31,399 bases of DNA, taken from positions 1 to 31,399 of the forward strand of contig CBDUQN010000032.1 in the NCBI GenBank assembly GCA_965369375.1, written 5' to 3'. This stretch comes from CBDUQN01 sp965369375. GTDB lineage: Bacteria; Krumholzibacteriota; Krumholzibacteriia; Krumholzibacteriales; Krumholzibacteriaceae. The notes beneath the pieces are model-generated. The model was not told the DNA's origin and searched no databases. It saw nothing but the letters and a program-made list of their open reading frames with translations. The translations under genes and the position numbers were made by a program. The first letter of the stretch is position 1; each line of letters starts with the position of its first letter. Below, piece after piece: positions 8,212-15,421 of this stretch.

Positions 8212-9651
8212 GTGGCTTTTTCTTCAAGAAACATCACATTCAAAATATTCAAACATTTTCCAATTGCCGTTCTGCCGGTATTGATAATTTTAATATATAA
8301 TTCTTCAGCCGTGTTCGGCTCCTCGCATAGCACATTCGGCATGGCGCCGCCGTACAGTTTTGCAACTCCTCCGACCATGGATCCCCGCCATGAAGAGATC
8401 GTGAGAAAGGTGCGGCCTTTCTATGGAAGTATCGTTGATACCATTATAGTTACTGGAAATACCCGAACGAGAGAAATCACGATAACTCGTGAAATGGCCA
8501 CGAAGCAGGGCAAACCGCTCGACCCTGAAGTAATCTTTCGGGACACGAACTTCCTCTTGGGATTGGCGTACTTTTCCGATGTCGAGATCACTGCAGTGTG
8601 CACGGTTTCTGGACGATGCCAGGTGAACGTTCATATCGAGGAGCGGGCCGCGCTGTTCATGAAGTATCCCTATCCAATATTGAACTACGATTTCAAACAC
8701 GGTGTGAGTTACGGAGTGAGATGGAAGATCAAGAACTTCAGGGGCCTCGGACAGCAATTGTTCTTCAAGGCGGAGAAGCGCCGTGACAAGGAACACAGTG
8801 GTAACATCTCATGGCATGTGCCGTGGACGGCGGGGCACAGGATTCGCACTGCTTTCAGTTTCTATACCTTTCGGAAACTGGAGGAACCGCTCGCCGATGA
8901 CTTCGTCAAGGAACTGACGGGCGGGAGCATAGGCTTGGGAATGCCCTTGTCCAAGAGTCTCGTAAGGCAGGTATGGCTTACAACCGGAGTATCGTTCGAA
9001 TACAGGAACTCATGCTATTACGAAGAGACCATTCAGGGCGATTACTTAGGCGATTATATCAGGCAGAATTTTGTCTCTTTCAGCCTTGGTCTGCAGTATG
9101 ATAGCAGGGATAACTACCTCACACCGTGGAAGGGCCTGTTCAGCCGGATAAGTGTCAGACGGTTCCTGTCGACACGCGGTCCCGAGCAACAGTACATCTT
9201 CTATAATGCCGCCAACTACATATACCTACCCTTCGGTGCCTCCACCTGCCTCATTCTCGCTGCGAATGCGATGATTCAGGAGGGGGATGTGCCGTCGTTC
9301 TCCGCCATGGGGCTCGGCGGAACCTATGATCTGAGGGGATATGACGGTGGTTTGGCGCGCGGAAACGTGAAACTCCTCGGGACGGTTCAACTCCGAAGAC
9401 GATTGATCGGCACCAAAGTTCTGAAGCTTCGATACATCGGCAATTTCGATTTCGCTCTCAATGGAATTCTCTTCGTCGATAATGGCGCCTTGATGTGGAG
9501 CATCGATCAAGTGGGAGATACGGTGTTTCATACGACCGGAGGATTCGGTTTCGAAATACTCTCACCGATCCAGGATCTGATCAGAATAGAGTTTGCTTTC
9601 AACGGCAACGGAGCACCCGCTTATTATTTCACCTCGGGGCTTCGGTTCTAG
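8212..9651 (+). CDS. Omp85/BamA-TamA family outer-membrane protein with one POTRA domain
   Basis: 479 residues from GTG 8212. Residues 1-36 form a signal peptide (FPIAVLPVLIILIYNSSAVFG). A single POTRA module spans about 75-145 (VDTIIVTGNTRTREITITREM ... FSDVEITAV ... VNVHIEERA). From about 155 to the end is a 16-strand-type barrel ending with the aromatic residue F expected of outer-membrane barrels (YYFTSGLRF). The conserved loop motif of the Omp85 barrel appears as LGGTYDLRGYDGG. BamA usually has five POTRAs and about 800 residues, so this is a short family member and perhaps not the essential BamA. The family inserts or translocates outer-membrane proteins. No strong Shine-Dalgarno precedes the GTG. 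It stands alone between the ECF operon and a repeat array. Confidence 0.85.
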   Translation: MAFSSRNITFKIFKHFPIAVLPVLIILIYNSSAVFGSSHSTFGMAPPYSFATPPTMDPRHEEIVRKVRPFYGSIVDTIIVTGNTRTREITITREMATKQGKPLDPEVIFRDTNFLLGLAYFSDVEITAVCTVSGRCQVNVHIEERAALFMKYPYPILNYDFKHGVSYGVRWKIKNFRGLGQQLFFKAEKRRDKEHSGNISWHVPWTAGHRIRTAFSFYTFRKLEEPLADDFVKELTGGSIGLGMPLSKSLVRQVWLTTGVSFEYRNSCYYEETIQGDYLGDYIRQNFVSFSLGLQYDSRDNYLTPWKGLFSRISVRRFLSTRGPEQQYIFYNAANYIYLPFGASTCLILAANAMIQEGDVPSFSAMGLGGTYDLRGYDGGLARGNVKLLGTVQLRRRLIGTKVLKLRYIGNFDFALNGILFVDNGALMWSIDQVGDTVFHTTGGFGFEILSPIQDLIRIEFAFNGNGAPAYYFTSGLRF

Positions 9652-9692
9652 GCGCGGTTCCTGATCACGCCATCAACAATCCACGAAACAAC

Positions 9693-9826
9693 GAGCATCC
9701 CGGCGCTTCGCACAGAGAGCATCCCAGCGCTTCGCACAGAGAGCATCCAAATGCCTCGCACAGAGAGCATCCCGGCGCTTCGCACAGAGAGCATCTAAAC
9801 GCCTCGCACAACGAGCATCCGCATGG
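9693..9826 (+). repeat. 24-bp tandem repeat array, five full units plus a partial
   Basis: Units start at 9693, 9717, 9741, 9765 and 9789, each opening GAGCATC and (units 1-4) closing TCGCACAGA; unit five ends TCGCACAAC and a partial sixth begins at 9813 (GAGCATCC). Units 1 and 4 are identical; the others differ mainly at bases 9-15. There are no spacers, so it is not CRISPR. The 24-bp period would encode an eight-residue repeat (EHPxASHR) in one forward frame, but no plausible start codon or ribosome-binding site serves that frame downstream of the Omp85 stop. Confidence 0.93.
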
Positions 9827-10263
9827 CTGCGGCGGCGTTCAGCATCATGAGGGCTACTGGGGAACTTCGCGCAGCCTGACTTAAAAAACCTTATTTATTT
9901 ATATAATAACAAGTTAAGATTAAATATCCTGATAGTTTGATATAAAACCTGGGTTAAATTTCCCATTTTAGACACTCTCCGGCACCCGTCCCGACCGCTA
10001 AGAGCTCATTTTTTCGCCGGCGCGCTTCATATCCCCGATCCGAGCAGGCGGATGTGCATAAGCTCTAATTCATTATTATATAAGTAATTATAAGATTACA
10101 GGGCATGCTCATCCGCACGTAATCGATGGAAAGTATCCCTTATTAATTCTCCATGACGACCAGAGAAACATAATCGGTACATCTACTGCAATTTCAATGG
10201 GATGAGCAGCGACGTCATTTTATGCCGCCCAGAAGACGGTTACTATGTGCGGAAACGCGGAAT
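9827..10263. other. AT-rich intergenic region
   Basis: No gene is seen. The stretch 9885-10000 is strongly AT-rich with TATATAAT-like sequences. An imperfect inverted repeat (11 of 12 matching) pairs GCGGATGTGCAT (10048-10059) with ATGCTCATCCGC (10105-10116), enclosing an AT-rich 45-base loop that contains TATATAA. It could be a regulatory hairpin or operator for the metalloprotease gene. No convincing -35/-10 pair was found. Confidence 0.5.
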
Positions 10264-11358
10264 ATGGTTATGAACCTGTTTGAAAATAATAAGATAGGGA
10301 TTTTTGCCATAGTCGCATCGGCGTTGCTCCTTGCGGTCATGCCGCAAGCAGGGGCTGCTGAAATTTCCCAAACGTACAGCCTCGAAAACGGGATTGTCGC
10401 ACACATATACACCCCGGAATCGATCATCGAGAACATGACGAAGAGAGACGATACGGGACGACTCATCTTTATCGTACCCGATGGGCTATCGTATGTGTTC
10501 ATAGAAGATATCTCCGATCCTGCAATCACAAACAAGGGCGACGGTTCGTTCCACCCGCTCAAGCCGGAAGCGGTGCTCGAGGCCCTCGGCGAGATCGATG
10601 TCGCCGGCAAGCGGATCGGACTCGATGTGGAGGTCTATCTACTACCGTATCTACGCTCCGGGTGCCTGGCGAGCTCGGCGAAGAGCAATATGATATTTCT
10701 CTCGCCGGGGATGGTTGAAATAAACGAGTATGCGCAGGCCTATATCACGACACACGAATTGGGACATGTATACCAGAACAAGTATCTGACCGACGACGAT
10801 ACAGAGCGGTGGACGACCTACCTGACGCTGCGGGAGGTCTATGGCGATCCGGATTACACCGCGACGGCATGCCATATGAATCGACCGAAGGAGATATTCG
10901 CCGAGGACTTCCGGTTCCTCTTCGGAGGGGCAAAATCGAATTATTCGCATTCTATCGAGAATCCCCGCCTTCCCCTGCCCGATGCGGTCGAGGGGCTGGG
11001 AAATTTTATCGCCGCCCTGGTTCCATTCGATATTGCAGCTGGTTCGCATGACCTGCCGGATCCCCCGGGGGACATTTTATCCGTATCCAACTATCCGAAT
11101 CCGTTCAATCCGCAAACAACGATACATGTGAGCCTGAGCGGCGGTTCACGTAACGCCCGCCACGTCGACTGCACCGTCTACGCGGTCGATGGCACCGTTG
11201 TCAGGAGGTTGTATGGTCGGCGTGTAACGGGCACGGAGATCGAAATTTCCTGGGATGGCACAAACGATAACGGAATGGCTGTTACGAGCGGCATCTATCT
11301 CTATCGTATTCGCTGTGAGAGCGATCACTTCACCGGGAAGATGCTCCTCGTTCGGTAA
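10264..11358 (+). CDS. Secreted zinc metalloprotease (gluzincin, ATLF/PPEP-like) with sorting domain
   Basis: 364 residues from ATG 10264; an ATG at 10270 and an upstream in-frame ATG at 10222 are alternatives, and no clear ribosome-binding site decides. A signal peptide covers about 9-32 (IGIFAIVASALLLAVMPQAGAA). The catalytic motif HELGH lies at 164-168 (THELGHVYQNK), followed by RPKEIFAEDFRFLFG with E210 and E214; this HExxH plus E-x3-E arrangement about 45 residues downstream resembles anthrax-lethal-factor-like and Pro-Pro endopeptidase families. That assignment is inference from motif spacing. The C-terminus (about 275-364) is a classic FlgD-like sorting tail: SNYPNPFNPQTTIHV, VYAVDGTVVRRLY, SWDGTNDNGMAVTSGIYLYR, KMLLVR. 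It is expected to act outside the cell or at its surface. Its last 29 bases overlap the end of rlmN on the opposite strand. Confidence 0.8.
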   Translation: MVMNLFENNKIGIFAIVASALLLAVMPQAGAAEISQTYSLENGIVAHIYTPESIIENMTKRDDTGRLIFIVPDGLSYVFIEDISDPAITNKGDGSFHPLKPEAVLEALGEIDVAGKRIGLDVEVYLLPYLRSGCLASSAKSNMIFLSPGMVEINEYAQAYITTHELGHVYQNKYLTDDDTERWTTYLTLREVYGDPDYTATACHMNRPKEIFAEDFRFLFGGAKSNYSHSIENPRLPLPDAVEGLGNFIAALVPFDIAAGSHDLPDPPGDILSVSNYPNPFNPQTTIHVSLSGGSRNARHVDCTVYAVDGTVVRRLYGRRVTGTEIEISWDGTNDNGMAVTSGIYLYRIRCESDHFTGKMLLVR

Positions 11359-12382
11359 TTCCCCGGATACGCAACTGGCCGCACGCAGCGTCAATATCAC
11401 TTCCTTGACTTCGTCTAACGGTAACCGCCGGCGCTTTCGGGAGGAGGCGCCTGACGAACTCGTTTATCCGCTGATCCGACGGCTCTCGAAATTCGGATCC
11501 TTTCCATCCGTTGAAAGGTATGATATTGATCTTGAACGGCCGCCCGGCGGTGAGCGACGACAGTCTCTTCGCGTCTTCCGGAGAGTCGTTGAATCCGCCG
11601 ATGAGGACATATTCCAACGTTACCCGTGTTTTCCTTTGAACGGCGAAATGTTCGGCCGCCTCGAGCGTTTTTCTTAAATTACCAGCCTGCGGCATAATCT
11701 TCTTTCTTTTAGATTCAGTCGTTGCGTTGAGTGAAACGGCCAGGTTGAACTTGAGATTCGATGCGGCAAGTGCTCCGATCCTGTCGGGGAACCCGAGCGT
11801 GCTGACCGTGATTCTCTTCTCTCCAAGGGCGAAGGCATCCATTGCATTGAGGATTTCTATAGCCCTGCTTACATTTTCTATATTTAAAAGGGGTTCACCC
11901 ATTCCCATGAATACGATATTAAATCTCTTTCTCGGCGGTATATATTTCGATTTGAAAAATATAACCTGGTTCAAGATTTCATCGCAGCGCAGGTTTCTCT
12001 CGAAACCGCTCGCGCCCGTGCTGCAGAATGTGCAGGCGAGGGGACAACCGACCTGGCTCGAGATGCAAATTGTCTGATGCCCTTTCGATTCCATAAGCAC
12101 GGATTCGATAAGAGCGCCATCGTCGGTTTTGAGGAGAAATTTCTGGCTCTTGTCCGACTTCGAGCGTACACTGTCGACGATCGATAGCGTTGAAATGAAG
12201 AAGAGCTCTGAAAGGCGTTTGCGCAAGGTCAGAGGCAGATTTGTCATTTCGGAGAAATCCCCGGAATTCTTCTGATAGAGCCATTGAAGGATCTGCCGCT
12301 TTCTGTGCCGCTGCTCTCCGAGATCCTCGATGAGCGATGAGATTTCCTCTATCGAGAGATTCTTTATGTTTCTTTTGCTCAA
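11330..12382 (-). CDS. rlmN: 23S rRNA (adenine-2503-C2)-methyltransferase, radical SAM
   Basis: 350 residues using TTG 12382, which has an ideal AAGGAG five bases upstream; the reading frame stays open further upstream but that part crosses the divergent phosphatase gene and has no family similarity. The N-terminal helical domain has HRKRQILQWLYQ. The radical-SAM cluster motif is C113-x3-C117-x2-C120 (CPLACTFCSTG), followed by GMGEPLLN and the SAM-binding segments. The conserved methylatable cysteine is present near the end in DIDAACGQLR. RlmN methylates A2503 of 23S rRNA and also tRNA A37 in some bacteria. Length is normal. The C-terminal codons overlap the neighbouring metalloprotease tail to tail. 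The gene is transcribed divergently from the Ppx/GppA gene with only about 50 bp between starts. Confidence 0.95.
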   Translation of the reverse strand: MSKRNIKNLSIEEISSLIEDLGEQRHRKRQILQWLYQKNSGDFSEMTNLPLTLRKRLSELFFISTLSIVDSVRSKSDKSQKFLLKTDDGALIESVLMESKGHQTICISSQVGCPLACTFCSTGASGFERNLRCDEILNQVIFFKSKYIPPRKRFNIVFMGMGEPLLNIENVSRAIEILNAMDAFALGEKRITVSTLGFPDRIGALAASNLKFNLAVSLNATTESKRKKIMPQAGNLRKTLEAAEHFAVQRKTRVTLEYVLIGGFNDSPEDAKRLSSLTAGRPFKINIIPFNGWKGSEFREPSDQRINEFVRRLLPKAPAVTVRRSQGSDIDAACGQLRIRGITERGASSR

Positions 12383-12433
12383 CGGTGCTCCTTCTCCGCC
12401 TGATATAGTGGAATGATACATAAACAGCGTGCC

Positions 12434-13447
12434 ATGTCTCAAATAAAAAAAGTCGAGGTAAGGGCAAGCATAGATCTCGGCAGCAGCTATTTTCGGCTTC
12501 TCGTCGTCAAAGGCATATTTCCTCCCGGCGGCATGCTCGGTGTCACGGAAGTCTTCAGTGATAAGCGGTTTATCGGGTGGGGGGAAGACGTTCAAGCCTC
12601 TGGCTGCATATCTCCCGATAGGCTGTCTTTGGCGGAGCGTTCTCTCGTCGAGCTTGTCCACTCCTCAGGGGAGCACGGCTGCGATGCTCCGGTGCTCGTC
12701 GGCACGAACGTTTTGAGGAAGGCCGGAAACGCGCGTGATGCCGTTCGCCGGCTTTCGGGGGCTGTTTCCCTCCCCGTGCGGATACTCTCGCCCATGGGTG
12801 AGGCTGCAAAGGGGTTTCTCGGCAGCGCCGCGCACTTGCCGCATGCCGTGCCGCTTATCCTCATTGATCCCGGAGGCACGAGTACGGAGATTTCCTGGGG
12901 CGTCGGAAGCCGCATTCAGGATTGCGCGAGCATCCCGCTGGGAACGCACCGGATCGCAGCCCTGCTCGGCCCAAGAGAGCGGCAGCGGATGCGCGTGTGC
13001 AATATTGCGGCGATCGCGCGCCGGCAATTTGCAGGCGTTCTCGGCGATGTGCCTCGGGTGAAGGACGTTTCTCGCTTGTCTCGGTGGCATGAAACCCCTA
13101 CAATTCTCGTTACCGGCGGCACGGCGGTCAGCCTGGCCGTTCTGAAGCGCTTCATGAACGGGGATCCGCCGTTATTTTCCGAGATGGACCTCCTCACCGC
13201 TGATGACCTTGTGTTGATCGGGAGGAGGCTTTCCGGGCTCTTCGCGCGTGGGCACGAAAGGCGGATTCCGCTCGATCGCGGGCGCATCGGTCTTATTGTG
13301 CCGGGATTGTTGATGATCAGCATGCTTGTCGAGCGAATGGGGATAGATTGCTTTTGCACCACGGCAAGGGATCTCAGGTGGGGTGTGGTGTTATCGAATG
13401 GAAGTTTCGCAGAGGATGAAATCATTGGAGGGGGTATCGGCGTATAA
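12434..13447 (+). CDS. Ppx/GppA-family phosphatase
   Basis: 337 residues from ATG 12434; an in-frame ATG at 12413 is an alternative and neither has a strong ribosome-binding site. The actin-like fold motifs are present: phosphate-1 ASIDLGSSYFRLLVV, GTNVLRKAGNA, the GEAAKGFLG segment, phosphate-2 LILIDPGGTSTEISWG and the adenosine-type VTGGTAVSLA. Members cleave polyphosphate or (p)ppGpp from pppGpp; which one applies here cannot be told. The length fits the short form that has only the two ASKHA domains and no HD-like extension. The usual DxGSNS is changed to DLGSSY. Its stop codon overlaps the start of the following response regulator (TAATG), so the two genes are co-transcribed and translationally coupled. 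Confidence 0.85.
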   Translation: MSQIKKVEVRASIDLGSSYFRLLVVKGIFPPGGMLGVTEVFSDKRFIGWGEDVQASGCISPDRLSLAERSLVELVHSSGEHGCDAPVLVGTNVLRKAGNARDAVRRLSGAVSLPVRILSPMGEAAKGFLGSAAHLPHAVPLILIDPGGTSTEISWGVGSRIQDCASIPLGTHRIAALLGPRERQRMRVCNIAAIARRQFAGVLGDVPRVKDVSRLSRWHETPTILVTGGTAVSLAVLKRFMNGDPPLFSEMDLLTADDLVLIGRRLSGLFARGHERRIPLDRGRIGLIVPGLLMISMLVERMGIDCFCTTARDLRWGVVLSNGSFAEDEIIGGGIGV

Positions 13448-14826
13448 TGAGCAAGCGGGTATTGATAGTCGATGACGAGGCAAGTGTACGGAGTTCACTT
13501 GAGAAACTTCTCTCCTATGAGAAATTCAAGACATATGCGGCACCTGACGGAAAATCAGCTCTCGATTTCATCGACGGTGAGAGAATCGATCTCGTGCTTC
13601 TCGACATAAAGATGCCGGGAATGGACGGACTCGAGGTATTGCAGCGGATCAAACAGGTTCAGCCCTTTCTGCCTGTCGTGATCATATCCGGCCACGGAAC
13701 AGTCACAACCGCAGTCGAAGCGACGAAGCTCGGCGCCTTCGATTTCATCGAAAAGCCGATAGATCTCGAACGGCTGCTCCTTACCGTCCGGAATGGAATA
13801 CGGCAGGGAGACCTTGCGAAGCAGAATGTTCAACTCAAGGAGCGCGTCGGCGTAAAGACGGAGATCATCGGTGAGCACGAGTCTATCTTGAAGATTCTCG
13901 ACACGATAAAGCGGGTCGCTCCCACGAACGCGCGGGTGCTCATCACGGGTGAGAACGGCACGGGCAAGGAATTGATCGCGAGAAAACTCCACGAGCTCAG
14001 CAAGCGGGCCGCCGAGGCCTTTGTCGAGGTCAACTGCGCGGCCATTCCCGAGGAACTCATCGAGAGCGAACTGTTCGGTCACGAGAAGGGCTCATTCACC
14101 GGAGCCATCTCTCAGCGCATAGGGAAGTTCGAGCTTGCCGATGGAGGCACGCTCTTTCTCGACGAGGTCGGCGACATGAGCCTGTCCGCCCAGGCGAAGG
14201 TGTTGCGCATATTGCAGGAGTCGGTATTCGAGCGTGTCGGCGGCACGGAAACGAAAAAGGTCGATGTACGGGTCGTCTCGGCGAGCAACAAGGATCTCCT
14301 CGCCGAGGCAGGCAAGGGAAACTTCAGAGAGGATCTATTTTATCGACTGAATGTCGTTCCGGTACACATACCGCCGCTGCGGGAACGGCGGAGCGACATC
14401 AAGCTGTTAGTGGCGTATTTTCTTGAGGAGGTCGCCGGCGAGCTCGGCGGAGTCACCGGGAAAATAACGCCCGAAGCTCTCGATAGGCTCATAAATTGTT
14501 CCTGGCCCGGCAACGTCAGGGAGCTCCGCAACATGATAGAGCGGCTCTGTATTCTCACCACCTCGGACGTTATAACGCTCGGGGACATCCCTCCGCTCGG
14601 GCTGACGCATGAGGAGGATATACTCAAGGATCCCTTCAGGCTGAAGACCTATCAGGAGTTCAAGGATTTCACCGAAAAGGAGTTTCTCATCAAGAAGCTC
14701 CGCGAAAACAGCGGAAACGTCTCGAAAACCGCGCGGCAGCTCGAGATGCAGCGGAGCAACCTCTATAAGAAACTCGAGAAGTTCAGCATTGAATTTCGCA
14801 AAGGGAACAAGGATTCGACCGATTGA
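13447..14826 (+). CDS. Sigma-54-dependent response regulator (NtrC family)
   Basis: 459 residues. Residues 1-120 are a receiver domain with acidic D9-D10, phospho-acceptor D53 (LVLLDIKMPGMDG), S81 and K103 (FIEKP). The AAA+ domain (about 138-370) has Walker A GENGTGKE (167-174), the sigma-54 contact loop as GSFTGA (214-219, where the usual sequence is GAFTGA) and Walker B TLFLDEV (234-240), plus CSWPGNVRELRN. The C-terminus is a Fis-type helix-turn-helix (about 415-450, GNVSKTARQLEMQRSNLYKKL). The protein should bind upstream enhancers and drive open-complex formation by sigma-54 polymerase when phosphorylated. No histidine kinase is encoded nearby, so its partner is unknown. It shares one base with the Ppx/GppA gene. 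Confidence 0.95.
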   Translation: MSKRVLIVDDEASVRSSLEKLLSYEKFKTYAAPDGKSALDFIDGERIDLVLLDIKMPGMDGLEVLQRIKQVQPFLPVVIISGHGTVTTAVEATKLGAFDFIEKPIDLERLLLTVRNGIRQGDLAKQNVQLKERVGVKTEIIGEHESILKILDTIKRVAPTNARVLITGENGTGKELIARKLHELSKRAAEAFVEVNCAAIPEELIESELFGHEKGSFTGAISQRIGKFELADGGTLFLDEVGDMSLSAQAKVLRILQESVFERVGGTETKKVDVRVVSASNKDLLAEAGKGNFREDLFYRLNVVPVHIPPLRERRSDIKLLVAYFLEEVAGELGGVTGKITPEALDRLINCSWPGNVRELRNMIERLCILTTSDVITLGDIPPLGLTHEEDILKDPFRLKTYQEFKDFTEKEFLIKKLRENSGNVSKTARQLEMQRSNLYKKLEKFSIEFRKGNKDSTD

Positions 14827-14929
14827 TCTATAATTATGCAATATCTCTGATAGGTGGAAACACTTATTTTGCAAAAAATAAGATAAATCTACTAACCCCT
14901 TTTTTTTCAAAACTTTTGCCCGGATTCGT

Positions 14930-14958
14930 TTGACAAGGTGGCGTTCGGATATTAATTT
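14930..14958 (+). promoter_or_regulatory. Sigma-70-type promoter of the small secreted protein
   Basis: Perfect TTGACA (14930-14935), 17 bases, then TAATTT (14953-14958; 4 of 6). It predicts a start near 14965 and a leader of about 64 bases ahead of ATG 15029. An AT-rich hairpin CTTATTTT/AAAATAAG at about 14863-14882 precedes it and may end the response-regulator transcript. Confidence 0.6.
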
Positions 14959-15028
14959 TCCTGTGTAGGGTGTTTAGGGTTAGATGGGTTCTTAAGAAGC
15001 CGCGTGCTTCTAAGAAGGAGAGGGCAGC

Positions 15029-15385
15029 ATGAGAGTGTTTGCAATCTTGTTAGCGGGTCTCATGATCTTCGTTATCGCAACGACCTCACTTTCGTATGCT
15101 GCGCCGCCGAGAGCCGAATACCGGGCTCCATCATTTCTCACATGGCTGTACAGAAACGTCCTGGCATATACCGGTATGTTTCCGGTATATATCGAGATGC
15201 AGCCTATCGATGGAAATGGTGAGGATGCCAGGGTCGGCGGCGATGCTGATGATTATGCCAACGGAAGGGATAGCGGGATCGAGGGAGACGATACAAGAAA
15301 AGAGAAGCTGAAATCCGGTGGCCGACAGCCGCTCGGGCCGCAGGACGGAAGCAAGAAAATCATAAAGCCTTCCGGGCTCCGTTAG
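15029..15385 (+). CDS. Small secreted hypothetical protein
   Basis: 118 residues, strong ribosome-binding site (AAGGAG, 15015-15020) and a clear signal peptide ending at about residue 24 (LLAGLMIFVIATTSLSYA-A). The mature part is first aromatic and hydrophobic (RAPSFLTWLYRNVLAYTGMFPVY), then acidic and glycine-rich (GNGEDARVGGDADDYANGRD), then basic (KKIIKPSGLR). No family is recognised. It lies between two sigma-54 activator genes and is read from a separate TTGACA promoter; the downstream TPR activator starts 36 bp after its stop and may be co-transcribed. It could be a sensed ligand or an exported effector, but nothing in the sequence proves this. Confidence 0.7.
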   Translation: MRVFAILLAGLMIFVIATTSLSYAAPPRAEYRAPSFLTWLYRNVLAYTGMFPVYIEMQPIDGNGEDARVGGDADDYANGRDSGIEGDDTRKEKLKSGGRQPLGPQDGSKKIIKPSGLR

Positions 15386-15421
15386 TACACTCTGATACCG
15401 TTAGCCGCTTAGGAGTAACCG

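Noticed and set aside
9693..9826. CRISPR array
   Set aside because: Units are directly adjacent with no unique spacers and no cas genes are present.
9495..9884. Open frame of 129 codons covering the 24-bp repeats and reading EHPxASHR
   Set aside because: It begins inside the Omp85 gene in another frame, has no ribosome-binding site, and no start codon follows the Omp85 stop. Kept only as a repeat.
11255..11677. 140-codon plus-strand frame opposite rlmN
   Set aside because: It is the antisense shadow of rlmN and the metalloprotease tail.
12418..12434. Minus-strand TGGCACG resembling a -24 element before rlmN
   Set aside because: The -12 part reads TTATG and lacks the required GC.
12383..12661. 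N-terminal extension of RlmN on the minus strand
   Set aside because: It crosses the divergent phosphatase gene and lacks family similarity; TTG 12382 has an ideal ribosome-binding site.
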